Source: CAIRDP01 sp037134895
GTDB lineage: Bacteria; Bacteroidota; Bacteroidia; Bacteroidales; FEN-979
Assembly (NCBI GenBank): GCA_037134895.1
Contig: JBAXLI010000028.1
Location: forward strand, 1-49,737
Reading direction: 5' to 3'
DNA: 49,737 nt
Shown one piece after another: positions 1-7,649 of this stretch. The notes beneath the pieces are model-generated. The model saw nothing but the letters and a program-made list of their open reading frames with translations, was not told where the DNA came from and made no database searches. The first letter of the stretch is position 1, and each line of letters opens with the position of its first letter. The position numbers and the translations under genes were made by a program.

Positions 1-423
1 CACATAATTCCCTCCCATCACCAGGATCAGCATGAAAAACACGAACAGGTTCATGAATGCGAAGAAACGGTTGAAGCCCTCGTCATGCGACATATATCCC
101 ACCGAATACACATGGATCAGGAAACCCACGCCAGTAATGATCAGCATCATCAGGATCGACAAGGGGTCGATGAGGAACTCGAAGGGAATGGAAACTGGGC
201 CGAGGGAAATCCAGTCAAAGTATTGAATGTCGAATGTCGAATGTCGAATGTCGAATGTCGAATGATAAGTCAGTAAAATAGTTGCAGAAAAGACAAAAGA
301 AACCAGGATCGTGCCGGGGCCGATGATTGCTGCAAGTTTTTTCGGAATGCTGCGATATCCCAGGCCCAGGATGATGAATCCCAGGAGCGGTAATAAAGGA
401 ATCAATGTAAGCAGTATCGTCAT
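1..423 (-). CDS. nuoL: NADH-quinone oxidoreductase subunit L, N-terminal part (runs off left edge)
   Basis: The first 141 codons of NuoL, the large antiporter-like proton-pumping membrane subunit of complex I. The reading frame is open from ATG at 423 to the window edge. It starts MTILLTLIPLLPLLGF (first membrane helix) and later reads IDPLSILMM and IHVYSVGYMSHDEG, the conserved NuoL/MrpA block, followed by FNRFFAFMNLFVFFM. It follows nuoK by 52 nt in the operon. Residues about 54-67 (HSTFDIRHSTFDIQ) are encoded by a tandem 7-nt repeat lying in frame in the loop between the first two helices, just before the conserved FDW. That stretch is not part of the family consensus and looks acquired. 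nuoM and nuoN would be expected beyond the edge. Identification is sure; the remaining length is not visible. Confidence 0.95.
   Translation of the reverse strand, partial: MTILLTLIPLLPLLGFIILGLGYRSIPKKLAAIIGPGTILVSFVFSATILLTYHSTFDIRHSTFDIQYFDWISLGPVSIPFEFLIDPLSILMMLIITGVGFLIHVYSVGYMSHDEGFNRFFAFMNLFVFFMLILVMGGNYV
225..264 (-). repeat. Tandem 7-nt word element (CATTCGA family) inside nuoL
   Basis: Five perfect copies of GAATGTC plus GAATG on the + strand, which read CATTCGA-type words on the coding strand. The period is 7 nt and the block is 40 nt. It lies wholly within the nuoL reading frame and encodes a heptapeptide repeat of the type HSTFDIR. The same words occur in the J-K and C-D spacers of this operon. 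Confidence 0.9.
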
Positions 424-448
424 CTCAGTTTTTACAGTGTGTTAGGCC

Positions 449-484
449 TTTTCGCCATTTCGCCATTTCGCCATTTCACCATTT
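449..484. repeat. Tandem 8-nt word element (CGCCATTT family), nuoK-nuoL spacer
   Basis: Three copies of CGCCATTT and one CACCATTT fill most of the short nuoK-nuoL gap and reach the nuoK stop codon. The same word family occurs between nuoA and nuoB and between flxB and flxA. Confidence 0.85.
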
Positions 485-793
485 AAGCTTATTCAGCACA
501 TCAATATCAATCGAACCCGTGGTCTTGAAAATAAGCACAATGATCGCCAGCCCGATTGCAACTTCCGCAGCTGCAACCACCATAATGAAGAACACGAAAA
601 TCTGTCCGGCCGGGTCATTCGAATAAGCCGAAAACGCAGCCAGCAACAGATTGATCGAATTGATCATCAGCTCCACCGACATAAGTATTACCAAAGCATT
701 CCTTTTAATCAACACCCCAACCACCCCGATGCAGAACAGCAGCGAGCACAGAATAAGGTAGTGGCTTATGGGGATGGAAGTTATTGCGGTCAT
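476..793 (-). CDS. nuoK: NADH-quinone oxidoreductase subunit K
   Basis: Small membrane subunit of complex I (105 aa; the family is about 100 aa) with three transmembrane helices, homologous to MrpC antiporter subunits. Two buried glutamates important for proton transfer are visible, in MSVELMIN (helix 2) and AAAEVAIGLAI (helix 3). Start ATG at 793. It lies downstream of a four-helix-bundle gene that separates it from nuoJ, whereas in most nuo operons nuoJ and nuoK are adjacent. Both flanking spacers are built of tandem word repeats. Co-transcription with the rest of nuo is inferred from strand and order. Confidence 0.97.
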   Translation of the reverse strand: MTAITSIPISHYLILCSLLFCIGVVGVLIKRNALVILMSVELMINSINLLLAAFSAYSNDPAGQIFVFFIMVVAAAEVAIGLAIIVLIFKTTGSIDIDVLNKLKW

Positions 794-799
794 TTTATT

Positions 800-848
800 T
801 TGAATATCGAATATTGAATGTCGAATATCGAATATCGAATATCGAATG
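800..848. repeat. Word element (GAATRTCGAA orientation), left arm flanking the four-helix gene
   Basis: About seven 7-nt words of the GAATATC/GAATGTC type run from just upstream of the nuoK start to the stop codon of the four-helix-bundle gene. They are in the opposite orientation to the block at 1230-1268, so the two form an inverted pair enclosing the gene. Confidence 0.85.
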
Positions 849-1229
849 TTAAGAATTGTTTGATTTACGTTTATGAGCTGTTTGAATACTTTTTACGTAG
901 ATTGATATCAGTTCATTACATTCCATAAAACATTTATCCAATTCATCAGCATTTGTGGTAAACGGTTTTGCATTAATAATCTGAAGTGCTATATGTGTTT
1001 CTCTGAGTTCTTTCAATCCTATCTTCATTTTGTGTATAAAGTCACTGATCGATTCTGCCCCCTTCGCTTCTCCATAATTAAGCGCAGGCGAAAGTCCTGA
1101 ACGAATTATCTGGCCGGCCAAATATTTTCCCGCCTGTGTTCCGGGCAATGATTCAGCTAAAGAAATTATCATCACCGAAAACCTGATCAACCTTTCCTCA
1201 AGATCATATTTTCTTTTCTCATTTTCCAT
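849..1229 (-). CDS. Four-helix-bundle protein (23S rRNA intervening-sequence/Avd-like family)
   Basis: A 126-aa protein with the pattern of the S23/IVP four-helix-bundle family: LEERLIRFSVMIISLAESLP, then a helix ending GQIIRSGLSPALNYGEAKGA (the family's conserved R-S-x-S-x-x-x-N-Y-x-E-A region), then FIHKMKIGLKELRETHIAL. Members are found in rRNA intervening sequences, beside diversity-generating retroelements (Avd) and as orphan genes; the function of orphans is unknown. Here it sits inside the nuo operon between nuoJ and nuoK, on the same strand, and is bounded on both sides by 7-nt word repeats in inverted orientation. The repeats run exactly from the nuoJ stop to this start, and from this stop to nuoK. 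It plays no known part in complex I, so the whole looks like an inserted cassette. Confidence 0.88.
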   Translation of the reverse strand: MENEKRKYDLEERLIRFSVMIISLAESLPGTQAGKYLAGQIIRSGLSPALNYGEAKGAESISDFIHKMKIGLKELRETHIALQIINAKPFTTNADELDKCFMECNELISIYVKSIQTAHKRKSNNS

Positions 1230-1268
1230 TCAACATTCGACATTCGACATTCGACATTCGACATTCAT
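1230..1268. repeat. Word element (CATTCGA orientation), right arm flanking the four-helix gene
   Basis: Five CATTCGA-type words fill the gap between the nuoJ stop codon (1265-1267, itself at the edge of the block) and the four-helix-bundle start. They are inverted relative to the block at 800-848. Confidence 0.88.
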
Positions 1269-1765
1269 ATCTGCTCCTTCTTCCCCAGCAGCACCGCTCC
1301 CACCATCGCCGTCAGAAACAGTATCGACGACACTTCGAACGGAAGCATGTAGTCCTTGTAGAGTATACGGCCAAGATCCTTGACCAGCCCTATCTGCGAA
1401 TCGACAGGATGTTCTGCCAGGTGAATATCATATCCCCTGAACACCCCGATAAGCACCATGCCCAGCATGGCTCCTGCAATGATGGCTGCGGCCTTGACCC
1501 AAATGGGCTTTGGCGAGCGCTCATCCTTGTTCAGATTTAAAAGCATCACAGTAAACAGGAATAGCACCATAATGGCGCCGGCATACACTATAATATGAAC
1601 GATCGCCAGGAACTGGGCGTTCAACAGGATGTAATGTCCTCCGATTGCAAAAAATGTAAGCGTAAGATACAGCACGCTGTGGATGGGCTTTTTCGATAAA
1701 AGCACCATCACCCCGCTGTATAAGGCAAGTACGGATAAAAACCAGAATATGTAGTTAGTGAACAT
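1265..1765 (-). CDS. nuoJ: NADH-quinone oxidoreductase subunit J
   Basis: Membrane subunit of complex I, about 166 aa from the ATG at 1765 with five predicted helices. Visible family features are SVLYLTLTFFAIGGHYILLNAQFLA and then IIVYAGAIMVLFLFTVMLLNL, the helix that contains the pi-bulge in known structures. The frame is open upstream to 1828, but the ATG at 1765 gives the usual N-terminus (MFTNYIFWFLS). It also overlaps the nuoI stop by 11 nt, a typical coupled junction, so I chose it. An AGAGG-like stretch lies just upstream. The stop codon is at the edge of a repeat block. Confidence 0.96.
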   Translation of the reverse strand: MFTNYIFWFLSVLALYSGVMVLLSKKPIHSVLYLTLTFFAIGGHYILLNAQFLAIVHIIVYAGAIMVLFLFTVMLLNLNKDERSPKPIWVKAAAIIAGAMLGMVLIGVFRGYDIHLAEHPVDSQIGLVKDLGRILYKDYMLPFEVSSILFLTAMVGAVLLGKKEQI

Positions 1766-2333
1766 TATGCCTCTGATTCTTGTCTTTTTTAAATTCCAGA
1801 ACTTCCGGGGTCTGACGCTTCGAAACATCTATTCGCTTTGCAGGATCGACAGGTTCTACAAGCATATCTTTCCCGTAAATAAACTTATCCCTTTCATACT
1901 CCGAATGTACAATTTCTTTGGTAAGAAAAATAGCTTCCTTCGGACAGGCTTCCTCGCATAATCCGCAGAAAATACATCGGAGCATGTTGATCTCGTAAGT
2001 GGACGCGTATTTCTCCTCACGGTAAAGTTTCTCCTCTCCCGGCTTGCGTTCAGCAGCTATCATGGTAATTGCTTCGGCCGGACAGGCAACAGCGCATAAT
2101 CCGCAGGCAGTGCAACGTTCCCGTCCCTCATCATCGCGCTTGAGAACATGCCTGCCGCGGTAGATCTCCGAAAACTCACGTTTCACTTCGGGATATCGTA
2201 CCGTGGTTTTCCGGGTGAACAGGTGACCAAGGGTGATCCACATTCCGCCAAGGATTGCAGGCAAATAGATCTTCTCCCAAAAAGTCATCTTTTTGTTGGA
2301 AACCACTTTGCTCCTTTTGGTCAGTTCGTTCAC
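1755..2333 (-). CDS. nuoI: NADH-quinone oxidoreductase subunit I (2x[4Fe-4S])
   Basis: The ferredoxin-like peripheral subunit that carries clusters N6a and N6b toward quinone. Two motifs are plain: CTACGLCAVACP and CIFCGLCEEACP. The N-terminus has the amphipathic helix LPAILGGMWITLGHLF that contacts the membrane arm. The start is uncertain. The frame is open to 2411, inside nuoH. A GTG at 2333 just after the nuoH stop gives (M)NELTKRSKVVSNKKMTF, which resembles Bacteroidota NuoI as I recall it; ATG at 2288 would remove that segment. I chose the GTG. The 3' end overlaps nuoJ by 11 nt. Confidence 0.95.
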   Translation of the reverse strand: MNELTKRSKVVSNKKMTFWEKIYLPAILGGMWITLGHLFTRKTTVRYPEVKREFSEIYRGRHVLKRDDEGRERCTACGLCAVACPAEAITMIAAERKPGEEKLYREEKYASTYEINMLRCIFCGLCEEACPKEAIFLTKEIVHSEYERDKFIYGKDMLVEPVDPAKRIDVSKRQTPEVLEFKKDKNQRHNVH

Positions 2334-2338
2334 AGCAC

Positions 2339-3364
2339 TTATTGGTTTAACAATATTACAACCCCGGTTATCAGCACATTCAGAATAGCCAGTGGTATCA
2401 GTCCTTTCCATCCAAGCCGCATCAGCTGGTCATACCTGAAACGAGGCAGGGTCCAGCGGATCCACATGAAAATAAATCCGAAAAACGTGATCTTGGCAAA
2501 CAACACCAGGAAACTTACAAAGGCAAACGCATTGGGGGAAAGACCAAGCTTGTCGATAAAAGGAAAATGATATCCGCCCATAAATAAAGTCGCCATTACG
2601 GCTCCAGAAATGAACATGTTGATGTATTCGGAAAAGAGGTAAAACCCGAGTTTCATACTGCTGTATTCGGTATGGTACCCGCCAACAAGTTCGGTCTCAC
2701 ATTCGGGAAGGTCAAAGGGCGAGCGGTTGGTTTCGGCGAAAGCGCAGACCAGGAAAATCAGGAAGGCCACTGGCTGGTACCATATGTTCCAGTTAAAGCC
2801 CTGCTGCTGGTTTACAATTTCCCGCATGCTCAGTGAGCCTGTCATCATCACAATTGCAATGATCGACAAACTCATGGCCAGTTCGTAGCTGATCATCTGT
2901 GAGGATGCGCGGATTGCACCCAGCAAGGCATATTTGTTGTTCGAGGCCCATCCGCCCACCATGATACCGTAAACACCGATGGAAACGATAGCAAAAATGT
3001 AAAGAATCCCAATGTTCACATCGGCCATCTGCAGGCTGTAAGTTTGTCCGTTGATTACGATGTCGGGCCCCCATGGGATCACAGCGCTGGTGAGGCAGGC
3101 GATGAGCATGGTAAGCGAAGGTCCGAGTATGTAAAGGAATTTATCGGCCGTATTCGGCATGAATTCTTCCTTGAAAAAAAGCTTGATGCCGTCGGCAAGC
3201 GGCTGAAATAAACCCCAGGGACCTGCACGGTCGGGGCCCAGGCGATCCTGGAAGAAACCCGCCACCTTTCGCTCGATCAGGGTCGAATACATGGCAACCA
3301 CCAGGCTCAGCACGAGAACGGCCGAAGCAAGAATGGTTTTAAATATGATATTCGTCCACATCAT
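2339..3364 (-). CDS. nuoH: NADH-quinone oxidoreductase subunit H
   Basis: Membrane subunit (341 aa, eight or more helices) that forms much of the quinone-binding chamber with NuoB and NuoD. Signatures are ERKVAGFFQDRLGPDRAGPW near the N-terminus and AETNRSPFDLPECETELVGG in the middle, the acidic loop facing quinone. The start ATG overlaps the nuoG stop (ATGA), a translationally coupled junction. Length and composition are ordinary for the family. Confidence 0.98.
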   Translation of the reverse strand: MMWTNIIFKTILASAVLVLSLVVAMYSTLIERKVAGFFQDRLGPDRAGPWGLFQPLADGIKLFFKEEFMPNTADKFLYILGPSLTMLIACLTSAVIPWGPDIVINGQTYSLQMADVNIGILYIFAIVSIGVYGIMVGGWASNNKYALLGAIRASSQMISYELAMSLSIIAIVMMTGSLSMREIVNQQQGFNWNIWYQPVAFLIFLVCAFAETNRSPFDLPECETELVGGYHTEYSSMKLGFYLFSEYINMFISGAVMATLFMGGYHFPFIDKLGLSPNAFAFVSFLVLFAKITFFGFIFMWIRWTLPRFRYDQLMRLGWKGLIPLAILNVLITGVVILLNQ

Positions 3365-4329
3365 TCCTGGGGTTCAGTTGTTCCTGCGATCGGGTCGATG
3401 ACCGATCCTTTTTTCATATCTACATAATGGTTGGCCGAGATCACCGACTGCCGCTTGATCCTGCGCGGACCCTCGATCACCCAATCATTAATGTCTTTCT
3501 TTTCAAACCTGCATTCATTGCAGATGAATTCCTCAAGTTCCCCGAACTGGTCTTTGCGGCCTGTTATACGGTAAATCTCATTGCCAAACATCCATGCGGT
3601 GACCTTTCCGCTGCATTTGCTGCATTCACGGTGGGCGTTCATAGGATTCAGGAACCACACCCTGCTTTTAAACCTGAAGGTACGATCGGTAAGCGCTCCC
3701 ACTGGACAAACATCGATCATGTTCCCCGAAAAATCATTGTCAATCGCTGTCTGTATAAAGGTACTGATCTCCATCGTATCTCCCCTGTAAAGCATCCCGT
3801 GGGCCCGCTTTTTGGTGATCTGCTCTGCAGTGAGAACACAGCGGTAGCAATGGATGCAGCGGTTCATATGAAGTTTGATCAGGGGGCCGATGTCGATTAC
3901 CGGGTATTCCCTGCGAGGTTCTATGGTCTCAGTTTCCTCCATGCCAAAACCAAAGCTCAGATCCTGGAGATCACATTCCCCGGCCTGATCGCAAACGGGG
4001 CAGTCGAGCGGATGATTCAGAAGCAGGAATTCCACAACTCCCTTGCGTGCTTCCTGTACCTCGGCCGAAATGGTATTCTCAACAACCATCCCGTCCTGCA
4101 CCGGAGTGCTGCATGAAGCCACCAGCTTGGGCATGGGCCGCGGATCCTTGGCCGAGCCATGTGTAACTTTAACAAGGCAACTCCTGCATTTCCCCCCGCT
4201 TCCCTTCAGCTTTGTATAATAGCACATCGCCGGCGGCACGACCTTGCCTCCGATCATGCGCGCAGCCTGAAGAATGGTGGTGCCTTCTTCGACTTCGATC
4301 AATATGTTGTCTATCGTTACTTTAAGCAT
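3361..4329 (-). CDS. nuoG: NADH-quinone oxidoreductase subunit G, short form (iron-sulfur N-terminal half only)
   Basis: 322 aa against 700-900 in standard NuoG. The plant-type [2Fe-2S] cysteines are at about 36, 48, 51 and 73. Next come HPLDCPVCDQAGEC (His/Cys [4Fe-4S] cluster), CIHCYRC with a later CPVGAL ([4Fe-4S]), and a last CSKC...CNEC set. The molybdopterin-oxidoreductase-like C-terminal domain is absent; the frame stops cleanly and overlaps nuoH by 4 nt, so this is a native short form rather than a truncation. Short NuoG proteins of this kind are known in Bacteroidota. It follows nuoF after a 156-nt repeat-filled spacer. Confidence 0.93.
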   Translation of the reverse strand: MLKVTIDNILIEVEEGTTILQAARMIGGKVVPPAMCYYTKLKGSGGKCRSCLVKVTHGSAKDPRPMPKLVASCSTPVQDGMVVENTISAEVQEARKGVVEFLLLNHPLDCPVCDQAGECDLQDLSFGFGMEETETIEPRREYPVIDIGPLIKLHMNRCIHCYRCVLTAEQITKKRAHGMLYRGDTMEISTFIQTAIDNDFSGNMIDVCPVGALTDRTFRFKSRVWFLNPMNAHRECSKCSGKVTAWMFGNEIYRITGRKDQFGELEEFICNECRFEKKDINDWVIEGPRRIKRQSVISANHYVDMKKGSVIDPIAGTTEPQE

Positions 4330-4340
4330 TTTGCTCTTGG

Positions 4341-4494
4341 TTCTAAAAATTACGAAGCCCGAAGCCCGATTTACGATTGTATTTTCGAATCACGATTCCA
4401 GAATTATGAATATTGATCCTTAAATTGTGAATCGTAATTCGTCCTTCGTCAATGAAATCGTAAATCGGTCCTCGTAAATCGTAAATCATTTTAT
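4341..4494. repeat. Inverted word element (TCGTAAA family), nuoF-nuoG spacer
   Basis: The spacer is almost entirely 7-nt words. The left half reads CGAAGCC/CGATTTA/CGATTGT and the right half TCGTAAT/TCGTCCT/TCGTAAA (several copies of TCGTAAA at the right end). The left half carries ATTTACGATT and the right AATCGTAAAT, so the halves are inverted and could fold on one another in RNA. No gene is present in this gap. Confidence 0.8.
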
Positions 4495-5769
4495 ATGTTT
4501 TTCAAATTCCCCCCTGAAGTGTCGTATCGCACTGGCAACCGGCCAAGCAGCGGCATCTCCAAGCGGACAAATCGTATTTCCTTCAATATTTTTCGCTACC
4601 CTTACCAGCAGGTCAATATCACTCTTCCTGCCCTGTCCGTGCTCAATACGGTAAAGTATCTTCTCCATCCACCCCGTCCCTTCCCGGCAAGGCGAACATT
4701 GTCCGCACGACTCATGCCTGTAAAACCTCGTCAGGTTCCAGGTATTCCTCACAATACAGGCATCTTCGTCATACACAATGAAGCCACCCGACCCCAGCAT
4801 GCTGCCGCTCACAAAATCCCCTTCAGCAAGAGATTCATACGAAAGCAGCCTGGGCTGTCCTTTCGCCGTGTTCAGGATGAGATCGGCCGGAAGTATCGGG
4901 ACTGATGATCCGCCGGGTATTACAGCCTTGAGCATCCTGCCGTTTTTGATCCCCCCGCAGTATTCTTCAGAATACAAAAAATCTTCGACCGGGAGTCCCA
5001 GTTCTATCTCGTACACCCCGGGTTTGTTGATATTCCCGCAGGCCGACATCAGCTTGGTACCTGTGCTTTTCCCGACACCCAGCTTCGAATACGTCTCCCC
5101 TCCCATATTGATGATTGGGCCGACTGTTGCCAGGGTTTCAACGTTATTCACGACAGTGGGACAGTCATACAATCCCTTGTATGCAGGGAATGGTGGCTTG
5201 ATCCGCGGATTGCCCCGCTTACCTTCAAGAGATTCGAGCAAGGCAGTCTCTTCTCCGCAGATATATGCCCCGGCCCCGGGATGAACCCAGATCTCCAGTG
5301 AAAATGGTGTTCCAAGGATATTCTTTCCCAGGTAATTGTTTTTCTTTGCTTCGCGGATGGCTGTTTCCAGTATGCCTACAAGATATTTGAACTCTCCCCT
5401 GATATAGATGTAACAGGTGTTGACACCGAGTGCATAACTGGACAAAATAAGGCCTTCGATCAGCAGATGCGGAAGTTTCTCCATGAGATAACGGTCCTTG
5501 AAAGTCCCGGGTTCGCTCTCATCCGCGTTGCAGACAAGGTAGCGCGGACTCTCACATTTCCGGTCGAGGAAGGTCCACTTGAGACCGGTAGGAAACCCCG
5601 CTCCTCCCCTTCCCCTGAGCCCCGACCTGACCACCTCCTGCTGAACCTGCACAGGGGTCGTGTCAAGAAGGCCCTTGTCGACCGACTTGTAGCCTCCATG
5701 CTCCCGGTAGACCTCGAAGGCCCGGATACCCGGTACATTGGCCTTATCTAGGAGAATTGCTCTGCCCAT
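4486..5769 (-). CDS. nuoF: NADH-quinone oxidoreductase subunit F (FMN, NADH-binding)
   Basis: Catalytic NADH dehydrogenase subunit (427 aa) that takes hydride from NADH onto FMN. Seen in order: SGLRGRGGAGFPTGLKW (FMN/NADH fold, about residues 49-65), YICGEETALLESLEG, the GGSSVPILP region, and ESCGQCSPCREGT with a later CPLGDAA carrying the [4Fe-4S] cluster N3. The start at 5769 overlaps nuoE by 22 nt, and no closer in-frame ATG restores the N-terminus. The presence of NuoE, F and G shows this complex I has its NADH input module, unlike the 11-subunit forms of some anaerobes. Confidence 0.98.
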   Translation of the reverse strand: MGRAILLDKANVPGIRAFEVYREHGGYKSVDKGLLDTTPVQVQQEVVRSGLRGRGGAGFPTGLKWTFLDRKCESPRYLVCNADESEPGTFKDRYLMEKLPHLLIEGLILSSYALGVNTCYIYIRGEFKYLVGILETAIREAKKNNYLGKNILGTPFSLEIWVHPGAGAYICGEETALLESLEGKRGNPRIKPPFPAYKGLYDCPTVVNNVETLATVGPIINMGGETYSKLGVGKSTGTKLMSACGNINKPGVYEIELGLPVEDFLYSEEYCGGIKNGRMLKAVIPGGSSVPILPADLILNTAKGQPRLLSYESLAEGDFVSGSMLGSGGFIVYDEDACIVRNTWNLTRFYRHESCGQCSPCREGTGWMEKILYRIEHGQGRKSDIDLLVRVAKNIEGNTICPLGDAAAWPVASAIRHFRGEFEKHIK

Positions 5770-6329
5770 CCCTGTGAAGTTCCTTCTTTTCCTGATTTCT
5801 GCCGGAGGTCTTCAATTACCTTTTCGACCTGCTTCGGTGTCATATGTTCGTAAAATTCGGTATTGACCTGCATAGACGGACCGCTTCCGCATGCTCCCAG
5901 GCATTCCACTTCCTTGAGTGTGAACATCCCGTCGGACGTGGTTTCCCCGGTTTCAATATGAAGATAATCCTTGATATGCTGCAGCACCTCTTCTCCTCCA
6001 CAGATCGCGCAAGGACCAGTATGGCAAACCTCCAGCACGTATTTTCCCATATTTTCCAGATAAAACATTGAATAAAACGTGGCTACCTCGTAAACCTCCA
6101 TTGGATTCAGGTTCAGAAGCGAAGCCACATAATCCATGACATCTACGCTGAGGTAACCACCAAGTTCTTCCTGGGCGATATGCAATACCGGCAACAATGC
6201 CGATTTTTGCCTTCCTTCAGGATACCTGCGGATGAGGGAGCGTACCTTCTCCATCATTGCATCACTGAACGCAACACTCCTGTTCTCCCTCACAAACAAA
6301 TGATGATCAATAACGTTCCCTCTCTTCAT
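5748..6329 (-). CDS. nuoE: NADH-quinone oxidoreductase subunit E ([2Fe-2S])
   Basis: Thioredoxin-like [2Fe-2S] subunit (193 aa) that works with NuoF. The cluster ligands are CHTGPC and, about 40 residues on, CLGAC. Before them is the helical domain with LLPVLHIAQEELGGYLS and PMEVYEVATFYSMF, typical of the family. A C-terminal tail of about 20 residues beyond the fold overlaps the nuoF start. It follows nuoD after a repeat-bearing 127-nt spacer. Confidence 0.97.
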   Translation of the reverse strand: MKRGNVIDHHLFVRENRSVAFSDAMMEKVRSLIRRYPEGRQKSALLPVLHIAQEELGGYLSVDVMDYVASLLNLNPMEVYEVATFYSMFYLENMGKYVLEVCHTGPCAICGGEEVLQHIKDYLHIETGETTSDGMFTLKEVECLGACGSGPSMQVNTEFYEHMTPKQVEKVIEDLRQKSGKEGTSQGWAEQFS

Positions 6330-6338
6330 TCTTAGTTC

Positions 6339-6456
6339 TTCATTCGATTATTCGAGTATTCTCTATTCATTCAATATTATTCACGAAATTGTTTATTTTA
6401 TTGGTGTTCATTACGGCTTCGCCGAACACTATTCAATATTCAATATTCGACATTCT
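6339..6456. repeat. Word elements and a hairpin in the nuoD-nuoE spacer
   Basis: Two blocks of ATTCGA/TATTCAA-type words (about 6340-6385 and 6430-6455, same orientation) flank a hairpin whose arms are GTGTTC (6404-6409) plus GGC (6415-6417) pairing with GCCGAACAC (6421-6429) across a TTC loop. No gene is visible in this gap. Confidence 0.7.
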
Positions 6457-7632
6457 CTAGGCATCCAGCTCCCCCGCAATCACATTCATACTGCTCATCG
6501 TCAATATCGCATCAGAAAGCACTCCTCCGCGTATCATCTCAGGATAAGCCTGGTAATATATAAAGCTGGGCCTGCGGAAGTGCAGCCTGTAGGCTGTGCG
6601 TCCACCGTCGCTTACAAGGTAAAAACCAAGCTCCCCGTTCCCTCCTTCTACCGAATGATAAACTTCCCCCACCGGTGCATCGATTTCGCCCATCACGATT
6701 TTGAAATGATAAATCAGGGCTTCCATTTTACTGTAAACTTCTTCTTTCGGCGGAAGGTAAACATGTGGTGCATCTACATGATAATTGCCTTCGGGCAGGT
6801 TGTCGAGGGCATTCCTGACAAGTTTCAGGCTCTGCCATATCTCCTCCTGCCTTACACAGAAGCGGTCGTAAGTGTCGCCGTTGGTCCCGACAGGTATGGT
6901 AAACTCAAAATCATCATAGGAACTGTAGGGTGTCATCACCCTCACATCATAGTCTACTCCCGCAGCCCTAAGGTTAGGGCCGGTAAACCCGTAATTGAGG
7001 GCTCTTTCAGCGCTGATCGGTCCTACCCTGATCGTACGGTCCATAAAGATGCGGTTACGCATCAGCAGCTTCTCGAACTGATGTAAAACTTTAGGAAGGT
7101 CATCCAGGAATTCCTTGATCTTTTTAAAAACATTCAGGTTAAAGTCGCGCTCAAATCCGCCAACCCGGCCAAGATTCGTGGTAAGCCTCGCCCCGCTGAT
7201 CTCTTCGTAGATCTCATAAACTTTTTCCCTTTGCTGGAACACATATACGAAGCCCGTGAGAGCCCCGCTGTCGACGCCGATCACACTGTTGCATACCAGG
7301 TGATCGGTGATACGTGCAAGCTCCATCACGATAAGCCGCATGTAATCGATGCGCTTGTTGGTTTTTATGCCCAGTAGTTTCTCAACCGTGAGATGCCAGC
7401 CGATATTGTTGATCGGGGAAGAGCAGTAATTAAGCCGGTCGGTCAGAGGCGTGACCTGGTAAAACGGCCTGCGCTCGGCGATCTTCTCAAAAGCCCGGTG
7501 AATATACCCTATGGTTTGCTCGGCATCGAGAATGATCTCCCCATCCATCTTCAGCACATTCTGGAAAATCCCATGTGTCGCCGGATGCGTCGGGCCGAGG
7601 TTTAGGGTGGTGTATTGTTTGTCGGTATTCAC
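6457..7632 (-). CDS. nuoD: NADH-quinone oxidoreductase subunit D (49 kDa)
   Basis: Quinone-site subunit related to the [NiFe]-hydrogenase large subunit (391 aa). It begins YTTLNLGPTHPATHG, contains the quinone-pocket His of that motif, IGYIHRAFEKIAE, and ends SSMNVIAGELDA, the usual C-terminus. NuoC is a separate gene rather than a fused NuoCD. Its 3' and 5' spacers (to nuoE and nuoC) carry word repeats. Confidence 0.98.
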   Translation of the reverse strand: MNTDKQYTTLNLGPTHPATHGIFQNVLKMDGEIILDAEQTIGYIHRAFEKIAERRPFYQVTPLTDRLNYCSSPINNIGWHLTVEKLLGIKTNKRIDYMRLIVMELARITDHLVCNSVIGVDSGALTGFVYVFQQREKVYEIYEEISGARLTTNLGRVGGFERDFNLNVFKKIKEFLDDLPKVLHQFEKLLMRNRIFMDRTIRVGPISAERALNYGFTGPNLRAAGVDYDVRVMTPYSSYDDFEFTIPVGTNGDTYDRFCVRQEEIWQSLKLVRNALDNLPEGNYHVDAPHVYLPPKEEVYSKMEALIYHFKIVMGEIDAPVGEVYHSVEGGNGELGFYLVSDGGRTAYRLHFRRPSFIYYQAYPEMIRGGVLSDAILTMSSMNVIAGELDA

Positions 7633-7649
7633 AGGTTTTAAAATCTATT

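Noticed and set aside
225..264. Frameshift or pseudogene in nuoL
   Set aside because: The frame stays open through the repeat and conserved NuoL sequence continues in the same frame on both sides.
85..276. Small plus-strand open frame reading SNVECRM repeats
   Set aside because: It is the antisense reading of nuoL and its tandem 7-nt words, which are open in all frames by their nature.
794..1268. CRISPR-like array
   Set aside because: The repeats are 7-8 nt tandem words without spacers of regular length and without cas genes.
3427..4116. 229-codon plus-strand frame
   Set aside because: It lies antisense to the well-supported nuoG gene and has no protein-family features.
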